Below are positions 5,738 to 6,021 of a stretch of DNA of 6,021 nt, piece after piece. The translations under genes and the position numbers were made by a program. Positions within the stretch are counted from its first letter, which is position 1; each line of letters starts with the position of its first letter. Origin of the DNA: Bacilli bacterium (GTDB taxonomy: Bacteria; Bacillota; Bacilli; Tumebacillales; JAQBPP01). A model generated the notes under the pieces. It saw only the letters and a list, made by a program, of their open reading frames with translations, did not search any database and was not told the DNA's origin. The stretch is from assembly GCA_028287455.1 (NCBI GenBank), contig JAQBPP010000347.1, positions 1 to 6,021 on the forward strand, given 5' to 3'.

Positions 5738-6021
5738 ATGAGAAGAACACTGCTGATGCTAGTAGCCATACTCACGATGATCTTATCCGCCTGCGGTCAG
5801 GCGGCAACTCCAACGGATAAACAACAACCTAACCAGCCTGCCCAACCGGTTACTTTAAAAGTTGTATTAACTGGTGCCTATGTGGAAACTTTTCACACGT
5901 ATATGGATCCTATCTTAAAAGAAGAACTTCCCAATGTGACATTGGACTATCTCGATCCTAGTACGAATTTACAAGCTTCGGTCTCCTCAGGAGATATTCC
6001 TGACATCATTATGCAAAACAC
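5738..6021 (+). CDS. Sugar ABC transporter substrate-binding lipoprotein, N-terminal fragment (3' end outside window)
   Basis: The frame is open from ATG 5738 to the window end, giving 94 complete codons. Seen: a signal peptide with Arg2-Arg3, a hydrophobic core LLMLVAILTMI and a lipobox LSAC with Cys19, so the mature protein is expected to be a lipoprotein anchored outside the membrane. A polar Q/P/T linker (about residues 20-39) follows, typical of Gram-positive solute-binding proteins. Strand VTLKVVLTGAY then starts the first lobe, and VSSGDIPDIIMQN carries the SGD.PDI motif of family 1 extracellular carbohydrate-binding proteins. It would capture a sugar or oligosaccharide for an ABC permease probably encoded downstream. 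A candidate cre and promoter lie directly upstream. Its position after the catabolic genes suggests that it imports the pathway's substrate. The ligand cannot be inferred from this fragment. Confidence 0.85.
   Translation, partial: MRRTLLMLVAILTMILSACGQAATPTDKQQPNQPAQPVTLKVVLTGAYVETFHTYMDPILKEELPNVTLDYLDPSTNLQASVSSGDIPDIIMQN

Overview
The window is one strand-uniform stretch of sugar-catabolism genes, all on the + strand. Strong GGAGG-type ribosome binding sites, a lipoprotein signal typical of Gram-positive solute-binding proteins, a CcpA-type cre element and moderate GC content suggest a Bacillota (Firmicutes), most likely Bacillales in the Paenibacillus/Alicyclobacillus/Brevibacillus neighbourhood. 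The genus cannot be fixed from the sequence alone.

Layout: (1) the 3' end of a Gfo/Idh/MocA-type NAD(P)-dependent sugar oxidoreductase, 1-315; (2) a TIM-barrel sugar phosphate isomerase/epimerase overlapping it by 4 nt (312-1187); (3) an L-fucose/L-arabinose isomerase-like protein (1214-2551); (4) a 6-phosphofructokinase-family protein with PPi-type features (2564-3778); (5) a creatinase/aminopeptidase P-fold (M24) protein that lacks the metal-binding Asp pair (about 3819-4847); (6) a second, distinct TIM-barrel isomerase/epimerase (4883-5620); (7) after a 117-nt spacer holding a candidate promoter and cre site, the start of a sugar ABC transporter substrate-binding lipoprotein (5738 to the window end). 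Gaps between genes 1 to 6 run from a 4-nt overlap to 40 nt, so they read as one operon. The lipoprotein probably starts a second transcript in the same locus.

Together the genes look like a carbohydrate or polyol uptake and breakdown locus. The transporter would bring in a sugar or glycoside. The oxidoreductase and the two isomerase/epimerases would oxidise, epimerise or eliminate. The Fuc/Ara-type isomerase would interconvert an aldose and a ketose, and the PFK-like enzyme would phosphorylate a ketose phosphate for aldol cleavage. The substrate is not identifiable from the window. This gene combination does not match any textbook pathway I can name with confidence. Several proteins carry substitutions at positions that are normally catalytic: Gln for a metal-ligand His in the first TIM barrel, Asn for Asp in the PFK GGDGS loop, and loss of both M24 metal Asp residues. 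The locus is therefore a reasonable candidate for an undescribed pathway, but that is inference from gene content. No RNA genes, CRISPR arrays, insertion sequences or other mobile elements were seen.
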